Assembly (NCBI GenBank): GCA_013415575.1
Contig: JAAEES010000067.1
Location: 1 to 6,184, forward strand
Reading direction: 5' to 3'
Length of the DNA stretch: 6,184 bases
DNA from: Methanomicrobiales archaeon
Lineage (GTDB): Archaea; Halobacteriota; Methanomicrobia; Methanomicrobiales; Methanospirillaceae
The notes beneath the pieces are model-generated. The model was not told where the DNA came from and ran no database searches. It was given only the letters and a program-made list of their open reading frames with translations. Position 1 is the first letter of the stretch, and the number at the start of each line of letters is the position of its first letter. A program made the translations under genes and the position numbers. Shown one piece after another: positions 5,181 through 6,184 of this stretch.

Positions 5181-6184
5181 CCGGGATACTCCTCCCTGAT
5201 CCGCAGGGAGAGTGCCCGTGCGGCATCCATGATCCGGAAGGCAGTCTCCGCATCTCCTGACTGGATGCCGCAGGTGGGGGTGATGATGGACTGGCGGTAG
5301 AAGAGTTCCGGGGAACAGAAGCCGGTTACCTGGTCCCGGATGCCGCAAAAGACCCTGTAGAGCTGCTCATCCGTGCACTCCCTGAACAGATCCGGTTGCG
5401 ATGGGACGATTCCCCAGGCAACGATCCCGCCCCCCTCAAGATAATCCGCCAGGTCATCAGGGTAGAGGAGGAACTCCCGGGCGACGGTGGAGGCATCAAA
5501 GGAGATGAGGGAGGGGGAGAGGCCCATCACGAACTCCCAGTCGGTGTTGGAACAGCAGTGGATCCCGAGCCCTCCCCCAACCATGCCGGCGATATCATGC
5601 CAGCCTGCTGCTACCGAATCGCGGCTGACCGGGACCACTGACGATCCGAGCGATGCGAAGTAGGGTTCGTTCAGGACCACCAGGGTCCCGGTGACCCCTG
5701 TGAACCGGTGCATCGCCTGTTCGCACCACCGTGCCCGCAGTGCGATCATCTTTCCCAGCACATCGGCGAACTGATCATCATAGTAAATCGGGCGCCGGCT
5801 CTCATCGACTACCTGCATGCCGAAGGTCACCGGCCCGGTCACCTGCGCTTTCAGGAAGAGCGATCCGGAGAAATCCCGCCCGGCCATCTCGGAGAACCCC
5901 GAGTAGTACTCGGTGGAAAAAGCATAGGGGGCGGTATTCTGCTCCATGAAATCGAGGTAGATCTGCTCCATCTCCGCGGCCAGGTCCCGGGAAGAATCGA
6001 CCCGGAGTTTTCCGTCACGCACCTCGCCGCCCGGCAGACGGGAGGAGTCATTGAATACGATGGTCTCCAAGAGGCTGCGGTTGGGCAGGGTGGGGATGTA
6101 CGGGATCTCCGGGAAGAGAGAGATGACTTCATCGCAGGCCTGCCGGGGATCCGTATGGGGCAGGGCCCCGATACCGGTTGCACG
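5177..6184 (-). CDS. Core methionine synthase-like zinc methyltransferase (MetE C-terminal/UroD fold), 5' end cut by window
   Basis: 335 residues are visible and the start lies beyond the edge. The first visible residues, ATGIGALPHTDP, match the substrate-loop motif found near the N-terminus of MetE-type and UroD-fold methyltransferases, so probably only a few residues are missing. Zinc ligands are evident: H-x-C at His209/Cys211 (numbered from the edge), within HCCSNTDW, and a late Cys305 in TPTCG. There is no N-terminal folate domain as in long MetE, so the protein belongs to the 'core' type, whose physiological methyl donors are thought to be corrinoid proteins; homocysteine is the usual acceptor. 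The MetE third ligand Glu appears as Asp230 (FDA), and the substrate-binding DEP motif reads NEP (172-174). Coupling to cooC suggests a MesB- or MesC-like enzyme fed by the Wood-Ljungdahl corrinoid iron-sulfur protein. Another thiol acceptor cannot be excluded. The TTG at 6070 is not the start. Confidence 0.82.
   Translation of the reverse strand, partial: RATGIGALPHTDPRQACDEVISLFPEIPYIPTLPNRSLLETIVFNDSSRLPGGEVRDGKLRVDSSRDLAAEMEQIYLDFMEQNTAPYAFSTEYYSGFSEMAGRDFSGSLFLKAQVTGPVTFGMQVVDESRRPIYYDDQFADVLGKMIALRARWCEQAMHRFTGVTGTLVVLNEPYFASLGSSVVPVSRDSVAAGWHDIAGMVGGGLGIHCCSNTDWEFVMGLSPSLISFDASTVAREFLLYPDDLADYLEGGGIVAWGIVPSQPDLFRECTDEQLYRVFCGIRDQVTGFCSPELFYRQSIITPTCGIQSGDAETAFRIMDAARALSLRIREEYPG

Noticed and set aside
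5181..5348. 56-residue N-terminal extension of the cooC-like protein
   Set aside because: It overlaps the conserved C-terminus of the methionine synthase-like gene in another frame, has a His/Pro/Arg-rich shadow composition, and precedes a perfect N-terminus with a good ribosome-binding site at 5180.

Overview
The window looks like chromosome from a hydrogenotrophic methanogen, most likely in or near the order Methanomicrobiales. The main evidence is a full-length gene for methanogenesis marker protein 14, a family known from methanogens and their close relatives. A CooC-type nickel ATPase, a folate-domain-free methionine synthase-like protein and archaeal-style BRE/TATA signals agree with this. 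The DNA is GC-rich with GC-rich third codon positions, which produces many long spurious antisense ORFs. The species assignment is inference only.

Layout. (1) Plus strand, 169-2146: two tandem paralogues, each a HEAT-repeat solenoid followed by a short C-terminal membrane module that resembles the TM2 fold. They are 52 bp apart and probably co-transcribed. (2) Minus strand, 3997 down to 2189: the marker 14 gene (ASKHA/actin-like ATPase fold) followed after 18 bp by a gene for an acidic 96-residue protein of unknown function. A good BRE/TATA element lies so close to the marker 14 ATG that the mRNA would be nearly leaderless. (3) Plus strand, 4161-4406: a divergently placed small membrane protein of 81 residues. 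(4) Minus strand, from the right edge down to 4410: a core methionine synthase-like gene that runs off the window, overlapping by ATGA the start of a cooC-like gene.

How the genes may work together. The methionine synthase/cooC pair links methyl transfer, probably from a corrinoid protein, to nickel maturation of CO dehydrogenase/acetyl-CoA synthase. This suits a methionine synthase of the kind proposed to take its methyl group from the corrinoid iron-sulfur protein of the Wood-Ljungdahl pathway. Marker 14 and its small partner probably form a separate two-gene unit. The HEAT/membrane pair has no evident metabolic link and reads as membrane-anchored scaffold proteins.

Two gene starts need care. 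The cooC-like gene starts at 5180, not further upstream. The methionine synthase-like gene has no start inside the window: an apparent TTG start at 6070 is internal, because the family's N-terminal motif is encoded upstream of it, right up to the edge. I found no rRNA, tRNA, CRISPR array, insertion sequence or other mobile element.
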